NCBI RefSeq assembly: GCF_014647595.1
Contig: NZ_BMPM01000009.1
Coordinates: 62,001 to 126,000, forward strand
Origin: Paenarthrobacter histidinolovorans
GTDB lineage: Bacteria; Actinomycetota; Actinomycetes; Actinomycetales; Micrococcaceae
DNA: 64,000 nt
Direction of reading: 5' to 3'
Positions 49,561-57,605 of the stretch are shown here, in pieces (positions within the stretch are counted from its first letter, which is position 1; each line of letters begins with the position of its first letter). The translations under genes were made by a program, and so were the position numbers. The notes beneath the pieces are model-generated. The model did no database searches, was not told where the DNA came from, and saw only the letters and a program-made list of their open reading frames with translations.

Positions 49561-49742
49561 GACGGCAGGTTCTTCTGCGCGCGGACGGGAACGATCCTCT
49601 TGATCGCGAGCCCCAGTGCCAACATGGCGAAGGCGGCCAGGGCGAACCAGAACAGGTCGCCTGCGCCGGTCATGGCAAGGGTTCCGGATCCCATTCCTGC
49701 TGCGGCTGCTCCACCGAGGGGACTGACGGGGTTGTTGTACAC
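49557..49742 (-). CDS. Small LAMTG sorting-signal protein
   Basis: A 61-residue protein. After about 20 residues of Gly/Ala (SPLGGAAAAGMGSG) comes LAMTG, a hydrophobic helix (LFWFALAAFAMLALGLAI) and a basic tail (KRIVPVRAQK). This is a complete class-E-type LAxTG sortase signal with almost nothing in front of it, and no signal peptide. GTG 49742 lies 5 bases after the GT2 stop, so it is coupled to that gene. Its stop shares CTAG with the convergent GH16 stop. Confidence 0.7.
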   Translation of the reverse strand: MYNNPVSPLGGAAAAGMGSGTLAMTGAGDLFWFALAAFAMLALGLAIKRIVPVRAQKNLPS

Positions 49743-49747
49743 GGGGT

Positions 49748-50893
49748 TTACCAAACTTTCTTGCGGTTGAGTGCTGCATCCAGGTAGGCCTTTGCGTGCA
49801 CAGCCTGGAGGAAGATGTCGATCACTGTTTCGTACATGGTTGCGGCCAGCAGCATGTACCTCCATCCCCGGAACCGCACTGTGACAATGCGTTCCAGGAT
49901 GAAGATGCCGGTGACTGCAATCCAGAAGGGCTGGAGGTTCAATCCCATCCCTGAGATGAGCGCGAAGAGGATGGAGCCAAAGTAGGCCAGCGTCACGATG
50001 ACGCCGATCATGGAAAGGAACTGGCGGCCCCAGTAGGGCCTGGTCACTTTGGTCCATCCGTATTGCACGCAGTTCTCCACCGCGCCCCGCTTCCACCGGA
50101 GCCGTTGGGCCCACAGCTCACGCCACGTGGGCATGACTTCGGTAACCAGCGTGCAGTTGGATGGAGATGCGATTCGGTAGCCCAGTGTCAGCAGGGCGAA
50201 GGAGAGTTCGTTATCCTCTGTCAGGACGGACGTATCGTAGATGCCGCCCTTGCCGTTTCCGGGAGGGAGTGTGCCCTCCAGGCGCGCAGCTGCGACGTCG
50301 CGCAGTGTCTTGACGCGGAAAAGTGCGGCCGTCCCGGTCACAACCAGGCACTTGCCATGGAGGCGTTTGACGTCCCTGGCGTAGCGGGCATATTCGTTGC
50401 GTTGGAGGTGTCCTACGAAGCCGCCTCCGGGACCTCCGCTGAAGACCCCGCCCACTGCGCCGAGCAGTTCGTCGGCGAGCAGGTTTTGGGTGGCATTCCC
50501 AATGAAGTCGAGGGCAAGCTGGGAGTCGGCGTCCTGGACCAGGATGAGGTCCTCGGGGTCGGCATCAGGAAGCAGCTGGCTGAGGGCGAAGTTCAAGGCC
50601 CCGGCCTTCTTGTCCTTGTTTCCCACGGTACGGATGACCTCGGCTCCCTGCGCCAGTGCGAGCTCTTCGGTGTCGTCTGTGCAGTTGTCGGCCACCACGA
50701 TCACGCGGTCCGGGCGATGGGTCTGGTTGTTCAGAGAGACGAGGGTTTCGGTGATGCCGGCGGATTCGTTGTGGGCCGGGACCAACACGGTGACCACGCC
50801 ACCAGCAGCACGGTGGGATCCGCGTAAGGCTGCAGCCGTGTCCGGCGCGGCGGCTGTGTCCGGTGATGCCTGGACCTTGGTTTCCGTGAGCAT
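49748..50893 (-). CDS. GT2-family membrane glycosyltransferase
   Basis: A 381-residue processive-type GT2 enzyme. After an N-terminal tail, the GT-A core shows VTVLVPAHNES, VVADNCTDDT, the DxD-type QDADSQ, TEDNE, and the QRLRWKRG motif that marks polymerising synthases. The C-terminus has three to four transmembrane helices. ATG 50893 follows GGAGGG and is preferred to the ATG 13 codons earlier. With the LAMTG protein and the GH16-like enzyme it suggests surface polysaccharide synthesis. Confidence 0.92.
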   Translation of the reverse strand: MLTETKVQASPDTAAAPDTAAALRGSHRAAGGVVTVLVPAHNESAGITETLVSLNNQTHRPDRVIVVADNCTDDTEELALAQGAEVIRTVGNKDKKAGALNFALSQLLPDADPEDLILVQDADSQLALDFIGNATQNLLADELLGAVGGVFSGGPGGGFVGHLQRNEYARYARDVKRLHGKCLVVTGTAALFRVKTLRDVAAARLEGTLPPGNGKGGIYDTSVLTEDNELSFALLTLGYRIASPSNCTLVTEVMPTWRELWAQRLRWKRGAVENCVQYGWTKVTRPYWGRQFLSMIGVIVTLAYFGSILFALISGMGLNLQPFWIAVTGIFILERIVTVRFRGWRYMLLAATMYETVIDIFLQAVHAKAYLDAALNRKKVW

Positions 50894-51050
50894 TGTGATC
50901 CCTCCGTTCGTGAGTCGAAAGCGTTGACTCACTTAGAGTTCCAATGCCAACGCAAGAAATGCGCAGGCAAACCGTCAAGGAAAACTCAAGGTTCGCTCAG
51001 GGTTTGCTTGAAGCGTCACACAACTGCTGCGGGATCCCGTGTGGGATTAA

Positions 51051-51096
51051 ACGCAAGAGGACGACGTCGGGAGGTCCCGGCGTCGTCCTCTTGCGT
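51051..51096. terminator. Very strong hairpin
   Basis: ACGCAAGAGGACGACG (51051-51066) and CGTCGTCCTCTTGCGT (51081-51096) form a perfect 16-bp stem, 14 bp after the stop of the small minus-strand gene. On that strand it is followed by TTTAATC. Likely terminator. Confidence 0.75.
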
Positions 51097-51110
51097 TGGT
51101 TTCGAGCGGC

Positions 51111-51281
51111 TTAGCGGCTCAGGCTGACCGTGAAGGTCTTCGGTCCGCTGAGGGTCACAGCGATGCCGCAGTTTTCTGCTGCAGCGCGGTGGGAAAGGGA
51201 CTGGATGGCGGCATCGATGGTGTGGTCGATGGCCGACTTGTCCCAGATTTTCAGCGTGATGGAGTCAGTATGTGTCGTCAT
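51111..51281 (-). CDS. Small hypothetical protein
   Basis: A 56-residue protein: MTTHTDSITLKIWDKSAIDH, then a helix IDAAIQSLSHRAAAENCGI and a final strand VTLSGPKTFTVSLSR. Predicted beta-alpha-beta, one cysteine. ATG 51281 has GAAAG 8 bases upstream; GTG 51296 is a longer alternative. No family recognised, but the terminator behind it supports expression. Confidence 0.55.
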   Translation of the reverse strand: MTTHTDSITLKIWDKSAIDHTIDAAIQSLSHRAAAENCGIAVTLSGPKTFTVSLSR

Positions 51282-51462
51282 TGTCAGTACTTTCACTCAG
51301 GCTGGTGACAGCCCCCAAGCTTCGTCGCCCGGGGCCGCATCCTCGTCGGTGAGGATTGCTGATTCAGCTTGTATGGGAACGGATTCCCTCATTCATGGTT
51401 CATGCTGCCCACCGTGATTGACAAGTGAATCCAGCCAAGTGTGACCGATTACACGTTGCTTG

Positions 51463-52293
51463 TTACTCCGTGTAACCGGTGCTGGCGCTGCGCTCCCGCC
51501 AGCGGTCCACCTCTGCCCGCATGGCTTCCTCCACGGCGTCGTAGGCAAAGACGGCGTCTGCTCCAAGCAGCAGGAAGGCGGGCGTTTGTTCGGCTTCCAC
51601 GGCGCTGATGATGACCTCGGCGGCCTTGTCCGGATCACCCTGCTGGGTGCCGTGCACTGTGTCGTTTTCCTTGCGGCGCTTGCCGGCGGTCTGGGCGTAA
51701 TCATCAATGGCTTCTGCGGATTGCGTGAGGGAACGCCCGGCGAAGTCCGTCCTGAAACCACCCGGTTCCACGGCTGTGACCGTAATGCCCAGCGGTGCCA
51801 GTTCTTTCTGCAATGAACCGGAGATGCCTTCCAGCGCAGCCTTGGTGGCCGAGTAGTAGCCGGATCCCGGCGGGCAGATGCGGGCACCGATCGAGGAAAT
51901 GTTCACAATCGCACCCGAACGCCGGGAACGCATGCCGGGCAGGACGGCCTTGATCATCGCCACAGGGCCGAACACATTGGTGTCGAACAGCGTCCGGACG
52001 TCGGCGTCGTCGCCCTCTTCGATCGCGGCGCGGTAGCCGTAACCGGCGTTGTTGACCAGGACATCCACGGCGCCAAACCGTTCTTCGGCCTGCTGCACGG
52101 CCGCATCCACCTGCGACTGATCGGTGACGTCGAGCGCGACGGCAAGTGCCGTCGTCGGGAATTCCGTGGCGAGGTCCTTCAGGGTGGCGGTGTCGCGGGC
52201 GGTGACGACGGCGTTATCGCCTTTCGCGAGGACCGCCCGGGCAAGTGCGCGGCCGAGTCCGGTGGAGCAGCCTGTGATGAGCCAGGTAGTCAT
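51463..52293 (-). CDS. Short-chain dehydrogenase/reductase
   Basis: A 276-residue classical SDR. TGCSTGLG (residues 7-14) is the cofactor loop, NNAGYG the NAG motif, SSIGARI the catalytic serine region and YYSATK the YxxxK (about 153-158). C-terminus has VEPGGFRTDFAG typical of the family. It stands alone. Substrate unknown. Confidence 0.93.
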   Translation of the reverse strand: MTTWLITGCSTGLGRALARAVLAKGDNAVVTARDTATLKDLATEFPTTALAVALDVTDQSQVDAAVQQAEERFGAVDVLVNNAGYGYRAAIEEGDDADVRTLFDTNVFGPVAMIKAVLPGMRSRRSGAIVNISSIGARICPPGSGYYSATKAALEGISGSLQKELAPLGITVTAVEPGGFRTDFAGRSLTQSAEAIDDYAQTAGKRRKENDTVHGTQQGDPDKAAEVIISAVEAEQTPAFLLLGADAVFAYDAVEEAMRAEVDRWRERSASTGYTE

Positions 52294-52404
52294 GATCTTC
52301 CTTTCATGGGTGACCTATCCCACTGAACGCTACTCCGCGGTGCTGGGGGAGTGACGGCCCATACAGGTATTGCCGGTGCCACCCATGGCAGCCGACCACG
52401 CCGT

Positions 52405-54381
52405 TCAACCCACGTGGACCCATGGGCGGCGGCTCACATCGGGTTCGGCCTCCCTCAGGACTTCGCGGGTCACCGGGGCAATTTCGCCTTCGCCCAGGAA
52501 CAGGAAACGCATCAGGTTGGTCATCGGGTTGCCCTCGGTCCAGCGGAAGTAGATGTGGGGCATCAGCCCTGTGACATCCCGGATATGCAGTAGTACGGAG
52601 GCGATGGTGTTCGGCACCACCGGACCGTGGACCTCCAGGATCCTGTAGCCGTGCCGTTCGATGCCCTTGACGTACAGTTCGGTCTCGAAATCGGAGGTGT
52701 CGTCCAGCACCACTTCAAGGAACAGTCCGTGGTAGTTGAGGGGGAGATGGCTGACCTCGATGGCCGAAACCAGCTTTTCCCGGTAGGCCTCCGCCGTGAG
52801 CCTGCGGGGTTCGTGGGCGATGAGCCGGATGGGTTCCACGCCGTCGTCGAGGATGAACTCCAGGGCGTGGCGGTCCATGTGGACGTGCGTGGCGTGCAGC
52901 TCGAATGACCTCCGCACGCGGGACAACAGGGAGATTCCTATGATCCCGGCGATGAAAACAGCCGCGATCCGAATGCCTTCGGGCCGCTCTACGACGTTGG
53001 CCACCGTGGTGTACACGAAGACGGCGGCAATGGCGCCGAAGCTGACCATGCGTTTGCGCTGCCGACGACGGCGGGTGGACAGTGTCACTGCCACGGCCGC
53101 TGACGTCATCAGCACCAGGACGCCGGTGGCGTACGCACCGCCCTGGGCGTCGACGTCGGCGTTGAAGACGAAGGTGATGAAGAATCCCACCAGGGTGAAG
53201 ACCAGCACCAGGGGCCGAACCGCTTTGGCCCATTCCGGGGCCATGCCGTAGCGGGGGAGGTAGCGCGGGACGAGGTTGAGCAAGCCGGCCATGGCGGAGG
53301 CGCCGGCGAACCACAGGATGGCGATGGTGCTGATGTCGTACACCGTGCCGAAGCCCAGGCCGAGGTACTCATGGGCGAGGAACGCCAGGGCGCGGCCGTT
53401 CGCCTGGCCGCCGGGCTCGAATTCGTACTCGGGAATGAGGACCACGGTGGTGAAGCTGGAGGTGATGAGGAAGGAACTCATGATCAACGCCGCGGTGGTC
53501 AGCATTCTTCGGGTTCCCCGGATGCGTCCCGTTGGCCTTGCCTCGGTGTCATCCGGATCGCCCTGCACTTGCGGCATCACGGCTACACCGGTTTCGAATC
53601 CGGAAAGGCCCAGGGCGAGTTTGGGGAACACGATGCAGGCGATGGCTACGGCCATGATCGGGTTGCCGTGTGATGTCCAGAGTAATTGCCACCAGTCGCC
53701 CACGGCGGTGGGATGCGTCAGGACCTCCACGACAGTGGTGGCGACGACCACCACGTTCAGGCCCAGGTAAAGGACCACAAGTACGACGGCGACGCCTATT
53801 GCCTCCTTGAAACCACGGAGGAACACGGCGGCCAGGAGCGCCAGAAGGACCAGCGTGACGGGCACGTTCTGGCCCTGCAGCCAGGACGGCATCACGGGGT
53901 TCTGGATGAAGTGGGCCGTTGCGTCCGCCGCGGACAGGGTCATGGTGATCATGAAGTCCGTGGCGGCAAAGCCGAGCAGCACCAGGACCAGCAGTTTGCC
54001 TCCCCAGCGTGGCAGCAAACGCTCGAGCATGGCGATGGAGCCTTCGCCGCGGGGACTTTCGCCGGCCACCCGCCTGTAGACCGGGAGTGCGCCGAGCAAG
54101 GTGACGGCAACCAGGACGATGGTGGCCAGTGGTGAGATTACGCCCGCGGCCAAAGCGGCGATGGCTGGCTGATATCCCAGCGTGGAGAAGTAGTCCACAC
54201 CCGTCAGGCACATGACTTGCCACCAGGGGTGCTTCTTTTCGTGGGCCGCGCTAACCACGCCCGGGCCGGGATGCCGCCCTTTGCTGTCTTGCAGGCCGAA
54301 AAGGAGCCACGTCCGGAATGACGTCCAGCCCCGGGGCCTGGGTGCCGAGGGGTCTGCCGGTGGTCTGCTTAACGTGGTCAT
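52405..54381 (-). CDS. APC-superfamily permease
   Basis: A 658-residue integral membrane protein with about 12 transmembrane segments (residues 50-500) and a cytoplasmic C-terminal domain of about 160 residues (from LHATHVHMDRHALEF onward). TGVDYFSTLGYQP and FPKLALGLSGFETG are APC-type helix-break regions. The large soluble tail with a conserved HEPRRLTAE block could be regulatory. It may carry amino acids or potassium (KimA is in this superfamily); not determined. Confidence 0.85.
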   Translation of the reverse strand: MTTLSRPPADPSAPRPRGWTSFRTWLLFGLQDSKGRHPGPGVVSAAHEKKHPWWQVMCLTGVDYFSTLGYQPAIAALAAGVISPLATIVLVAVTLLGALPVYRRVAGESPRGEGSIAMLERLLPRWGGKLLVLVLLGFAATDFMITMTLSAADATAHFIQNPVMPSWLQGQNVPVTLVLLALLAAVFLRGFKEAIGVAVVLVVLYLGLNVVVVATTVVEVLTHPTAVGDWWQLLWTSHGNPIMAVAIACIVFPKLALGLSGFETGVAVMPQVQGDPDDTEARPTGRIRGTRRMLTTAALIMSSFLITSSFTTVVLIPEYEFEPGGQANGRALAFLAHEYLGLGFGTVYDISTIAILWFAGASAMAGLLNLVPRYLPRYGMAPEWAKAVRPLVLVFTLVGFFITFVFNADVDAQGGAYATGVLVLMTSAAVAVTLSTRRRRQRKRMVSFGAIAAVFVYTTVANVVERPEGIRIAAVFIAGIIGISLLSRVRRSFELHATHVHMDRHALEFILDDGVEPIRLIAHEPRRLTAEAYREKLVSAIEVSHLPLNYHGLFLEVVLDDTSDFETELYVKGIERHGYRILEVHGPVVPNTIASVLLHIRDVTGLMPHIYFRWTEGNPMTNLMRFLFLGEGEIAPVTREVLREAEPDVSRRPWVHVG

Positions 54382-54478
54382 GGGTGCCCTCCCAGACGCT
54401 CGTCGATCTGAGCTGAAGATAGCACCGTGCAGGCTTCATGATGCCGGAAGAGGGCAATTCTTGATGAGACCTTTACGC

Positions 54479-54525
54479 GAGGGGTGAGCTCTTGTGGCTT
54501 TCAAAGCCTTGAGAGCTAACCCCTC
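54479..54525. terminator. Nested hairpin after the GNAT gene
   Basis: GAGGGGT (54479-54485) pairs with ACCCCTC (54519-54525), AGCTCT (54487-54492) with AGAGCT (54512-54517), and an inner GGCTT-TCA-AAGCC lies at 54496-54508. The three stacked elements form a long stem at the end of the GNAT gene and upstream of the permease. Confidence 0.65.
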
Positions 54526-55060
54526 ACGGTGTGAGGTCCAAGGTGTAGACCACCAGCTGCACCTTCGGCGCCGGCCGTTCCTTCTCCCGCTCAGGCCGGC
54601 GGACGTAGCCCAGCCGGCGGTACAGGCGCTGGGACGGTTCATTGTCGACGGCGGTGTCCAGCACCACGCGCTGGGCACCTTGGGCCGCGGCCAGGCGGGC
54701 GGACTCGTCGAGGAGTCTTTGGCCAAGACCGGTCCGGCGGGCCTCAGGCAGCACGGCCAACAGCCTGAGCTCCACTTCGCCGTCCTCAGCCTGCCTGCTG
54801 AGACGTGACCCAAAAGGCAGGAGGCTGGCGGTGCCCACCAAGCGGGCTGTTTCCAGGTCTTCGGCTACCAGCAGCACACCTTCACGGGCCCTTGCGGCTG
54901 CATCCAGCAGAAGGTGGAGTCGTGCCTCGTCCGGCTGATGCGCGCCGGGAAGATGATGACCGAAGCCTTGATACGTCAGCTGCCCGACGGCGTCGTACTC
55001 TTCGGGGCGCGCCTGCCGAATCACATAAGTGCCGGTGGCGACGGCAGGTGTGGTGGTCAT
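54524..55060 (-). CDS. GNAT N-acetyltransferase
   Basis: A 178-residue GNAT enzyme. Motif A is LRLLAVLPEARRTGLGQRLL (about residues 97-116), with the acetyl-CoA loop RRTGLG; the C-terminal NEPSQRLYRRLGYV is motif B. ATG overlaps the stop of the LLM monooxygenase (ATGA), so it belongs to the metQ operon. GNATs in such clusters may act on sulfur compounds; the substrate is unknown. Confidence 0.9.
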   Translation of the reverse strand: MTTTPAVATGTYVIRQARPEEYDAVGQLTYQGFGHHLPGAHQPDEARLHLLLDAAARAREGVLLVAEDLETARLVGTASLLPFGSRLSRQAEDGEVELRLLAVLPEARRTGLGQRLLDESARLAAAQGAQRVVLDTAVDNEPSQRLYRRLGYVRRPEREKERPAPKVQLVVYTLDLTP

Positions 55061-56406
55061 GCTTGTCCTTTCTGCTGTGGATCGAGTCCGAGATGGGATT
55101 TGAGTGTGGTCCCCGAGTACTCGGTGCGGGCCAAGCCGCGCTCCTGGAGTATGGGAATGACTGCGGTAGCGAAGCGCTCCAGATCCTGGGGCAGGAGCGA
55201 GAACATGAGGTTGAAGCCGTCCGCGGCGCCTGCTGCGTGCCAGCGCGCCAAGGAGTCGGCCACGTGCTGCGGGGTCCCGATGAAGTCGTGGTTTCGTTTG
55301 TCTCCGGTGAGGATCGAATAGAGATCCTTGAGCGTTACCTCGTCCTCGCGGCCATGGATCTGTTCGCCGGCAGAACGGAAATCGGTACGGGGCTGTGTGA
55401 TGGTGGGAATGCCGGACTGGGCCACTGTGGCGTCGGCCCCGAGGCCGGTGAAGTCGAGCTGGCCCGCGAAGTATTCCTGCAGGAAGTCCAGGACCTGCTG
55501 ATCGGTGATGAGGTTATCCAGCTCGCGGATACGCTCCAAGGCTTCCTCGCGGCTGTCCGCGACAACGGGCGAGATGGCCTGGTAGACGTAGATTTCGTCG
55601 GGATTCCGGCCGAATGCCGTCGCCTGAGCCCGGACGGACTCCCGGTACTGCCGGGCTTGCGGAATATCCGGATGGCTGGCGAAGAGGGCGTTGGCGAATC
55701 TCGCGCCCAGCTTTTGTCCAGGACCAGAGGTTCCCGCCTGGGCCAGTAAGGGGGAGTGCTGAGGCGACGGGCCGATGTTCAAGGGACCTGCCACCTTGAA
55801 GAACTCTCCCCGGTAATTCAGTCGGTTGAGTTTGTGGCGGTCGAAGAACGCCCCGGCTTCCTTGTCATAGAGGAAAGCGTCCTCGCCCCAGGAATTCCAC
55901 AGGCCCTGCGTCACCTCAACGAACTCCTCGGCACGGCGGTAGCGCAGGCTGTGGTCGAAGTGTTGGTCGGCGCTGAAGTTGCCGGCGGTGCTGTTGGTGA
56001 GGTCCCGCGTGGTGACAATGTTCCAGCCAACACGGCCGCCGCTGATGTGGTCCGCCGTGAGGGCTGCGCGGGCAAAGTTGAAGGGCTCATCGTAGGAGGT
56101 TGATGAGGTGGCGATGAGGCCGATCCTGCTGGTGACCGCGCCAAGGGCTGTGACCAGGCCGATGGGGTCGAAACGGTTGAGGATGCCGGGGTTGGAGGTT
56201 TCGTCTATCGCGAGGGAGTCGCCCAGGAAGATCGCGTCGAACCTGGCTTCTTCGGCGATGCCAGCGAGCTCCACCTGATGCGCGAAGTCAATGCTGGCCT
56301 GCGGGAAGGCAGTTTCGTGGCGCCACGAAGCCAGATGGATGCCGGTGCCCACCAGGTAGGCGAAGAAGTGGATTTGCTGGCGTTCACGCGTGAGTGTCTG
56401 GTTCAT
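55057..56406 (-). CDS. LLM flavin-dependent monooxygenase (NtaA/SnaA/DszA type)
   Basis: A 449-residue luciferase-like monooxygenase of the large NtaA/SnaA/DszA subgroup, using FMNH2 to oxidise organosulfur or N-containing compounds. Typical stretches are HLASWRHETAFPQ, DAIFLGDSLA, RVGWNIVTTRD and LLAQAGTSGPGQKLGARFA. ATG 56406. It is encoded between MetQ and GNAT genes, so its likely role is releasing sulfur from an organosulfur compound. A reductase partner is not in the window. Confidence 0.92.
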   Translation of the reverse strand: MNQTLTRERQQIHFFAYLVGTGIHLASWRHETAFPQASIDFAHQVELAGIAEEARFDAIFLGDSLAIDETSNPGILNRFDPIGLVTALGAVTSRIGLIATSSTSYDEPFNFARAALTADHISGGRVGWNIVTTRDLTNSTAGNFSADQHFDHSLRYRRAEEFVEVTQGLWNSWGEDAFLYDKEAGAFFDRHKLNRLNYRGEFFKVAGPLNIGPSPQHSPLLAQAGTSGPGQKLGARFANALFASHPDIPQARQYRESVRAQATAFGRNPDEIYVYQAISPVVADSREEALERIRELDNLITDQQVLDFLQEYFAGQLDFTGLGADATVAQSGIPTITQPRTDFRSAGEQIHGREDEVTLKDLYSILTGDKRNHDFIGTPQHVADSLARWHAAGAADGFNLMFSLLPQDLERFATAVIPILQERGLARTEYSGTTLKSHLGLDPQQKGQA

Positions 56407-56450
56407 GGGCCTGTTCCGGTGCTGTTCGGTGCTCTTCGGGGGCAGGAAGG

Positions 56451-56495
56451 TTGAGGGGCAGCGGCACTCTGTGGCGCAGGGCCGCCGCCCCTCAA
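56451..56495. terminator. Hairpin between metQ and the monooxygenase gene
   Basis: TTGAGGGGC (56451-56459) pairs with GCCCCTCAA (56487-56495), extended by AGCGGC/GCCGCC. It lies right after the metQ stop and could partly uncouple the two genes. Confidence 0.6.
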
Positions 56496-56498
56496 GTG

Positions 56499-57383
56499 CT
56501 ACTTGCTCTTCTTGATGGCTGCTTCTTCAGCCGTGAGGACTTCCTGCAGCTTGGCAGCAGTCCAATCAGCCTTGAACTGAAGGTTGCCGTCGTTGAGCTT
56601 GGTCACCGAAGCCTCAACCTCAGGCGTGTGATAGGCATCCACAATCTTCTTCCACGTGGGATCGTCCTTGCGGTCTGCCTTCACCACGAACCCGTTGATA
56701 TAAGGAGCCAGGGACTCCGAGTTCAGGTCTTCCTTGAAGATGATCTTCTCGTCGCCCAGACCGCCCTTCTGTGCCTGCGTGTTATTCACCACTGCAGCGT
56801 CCGTGGTTCCCTTGAGCGCGTTCACCGTCTGGTTGCTGTCTACCGGGACCACTTTGATCTTGCTGGAAGTGATCTCAGCCGGGGTGGACAGCGAGTTGCC
56901 GCCATCCTTGAGCTGCAGCAATCCTGCGGTCTGCAGGTTAAGCAGGGCACGTGCCTGGTTGGTGGGGTTGTTCGGGATGGCGACCTCGGCATCTGCCGGC
57001 AGCTCCTCCACGGACTTGAACTTCTCCGAGTACAGCGCCAACGGGTACACCGCGGTGGCGCCCACGGGAACCAGCGTGCCGTTGCTGTTCACATTGAACT
57101 GCGACAAGTACTTCAGGTGCTGGAACAGGTTGATGTCCACCTGCCCTTGCTGAGTGGCGGTGTTGATCTGCGCACCATCGGTGAAGTTCTTGACCTCAAG
57201 ATCGATGCCCTGATCCTTCAGCTTGTTCTTCAGGAGGGTCCAGTGCTCCTCGGCGCCGTCGTCCACACCGATGACCACCTTGGTGTTCGCGGCGGCTGAC
57301 GAACCACTTGACACACCCCCGCAAGCCGAGAGCGATAGGGCGGCAACCAGGCCGACGGCGGCGACTAACAGGCGGTTCTTCAT
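56499..57383 (-). CDS. metQ: MetQ/NlpA-family substrate-binding lipoprotein
   Basis: A 294-residue NlpA-family lipoprotein, the periplasmic-type binder of D/L-methionine or a related sulfur compound. The lipobox is ALSLSACGG (Cys about residue 21). VVIGVDDGAEEHW, FQHLKYLSQFN and PNNPTNQARALLNLQTAGL are characteristic MetQ segments. Divergent from metN-metI. ATG 57383. Confidence 0.93.
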   Translation of the reverse strand: MKNRLLVAAVGLVAALSLSACGGVSSGSSAAANTKVVIGVDDGAEEHWTLLKNKLKDQGIDLEVKNFTDGAQINTATQQGQVDINLFQHLKYLSQFNVNSNGTLVPVGATAVYPLALYSEKFKSVEELPADAEVAIPNNPTNQARALLNLQTAGLLQLKDGGNSLSTPAEITSSKIKVVPVDSNQTVNALKGTTDAAVVNNTQAQKGGLGDEKIIFKEDLNSESLAPYINGFVVKADRKDDPTWKKIVDAYHTPEVEASVTKLNDGNLQFKADWTAAKLQEVLTAEEAAIKKSK

Positions 57384-57497
57384 GATGCTTCTCCGTACAA
57401 AGGGTATTGATGCGAATGGAAGGTACGGGGTGTTCCCCCTGCCTCACGCTAGGCAGCCGGGGTGGTGGGAATCGAACCCTTTCGCAACACTCCGACG

Positions 57498-57551
57498 CGC
57501 ATCGTCAAGGAAAGAAACCCCAGGTCACAGGGGGTCATTGGGTTCGATGCG
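57498..57551 (+). promoter_or_regulatory. Structured leader candidate upstream of metN
   Basis: CGCATCG (57498-57504) pairs with CGATGCG (57545-57551), enclosing ACCCC (57517-57521) with GGGGT (57531-57535) and an A-rich internal loop. The metN ribosome site (AAAAGGAGG) follows about 40 bp later. It may be a sulfur-responsive leader RNA; I cannot match it to a known riboswitch class. Confidence 0.4.
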
Positions 57552-57605
57552 AGGGCTGGGGCGCTGTTGGAATGGGCATCCAATCAACCCCAAAAGGAGG
57601 CTCCG

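Noticed and set aside
54805..55749. 314-residue plus-strand frame
   Set aside because: Antisense of the GNAT and NtaA-type monooxygenase genes.
57460..57485. tRNA T-arm-like sequence (minus strand GGTTCGATTCCC)
   Set aside because: Only three stem pairs form, and no acceptor, D-arm or anticodon arm is nearby.
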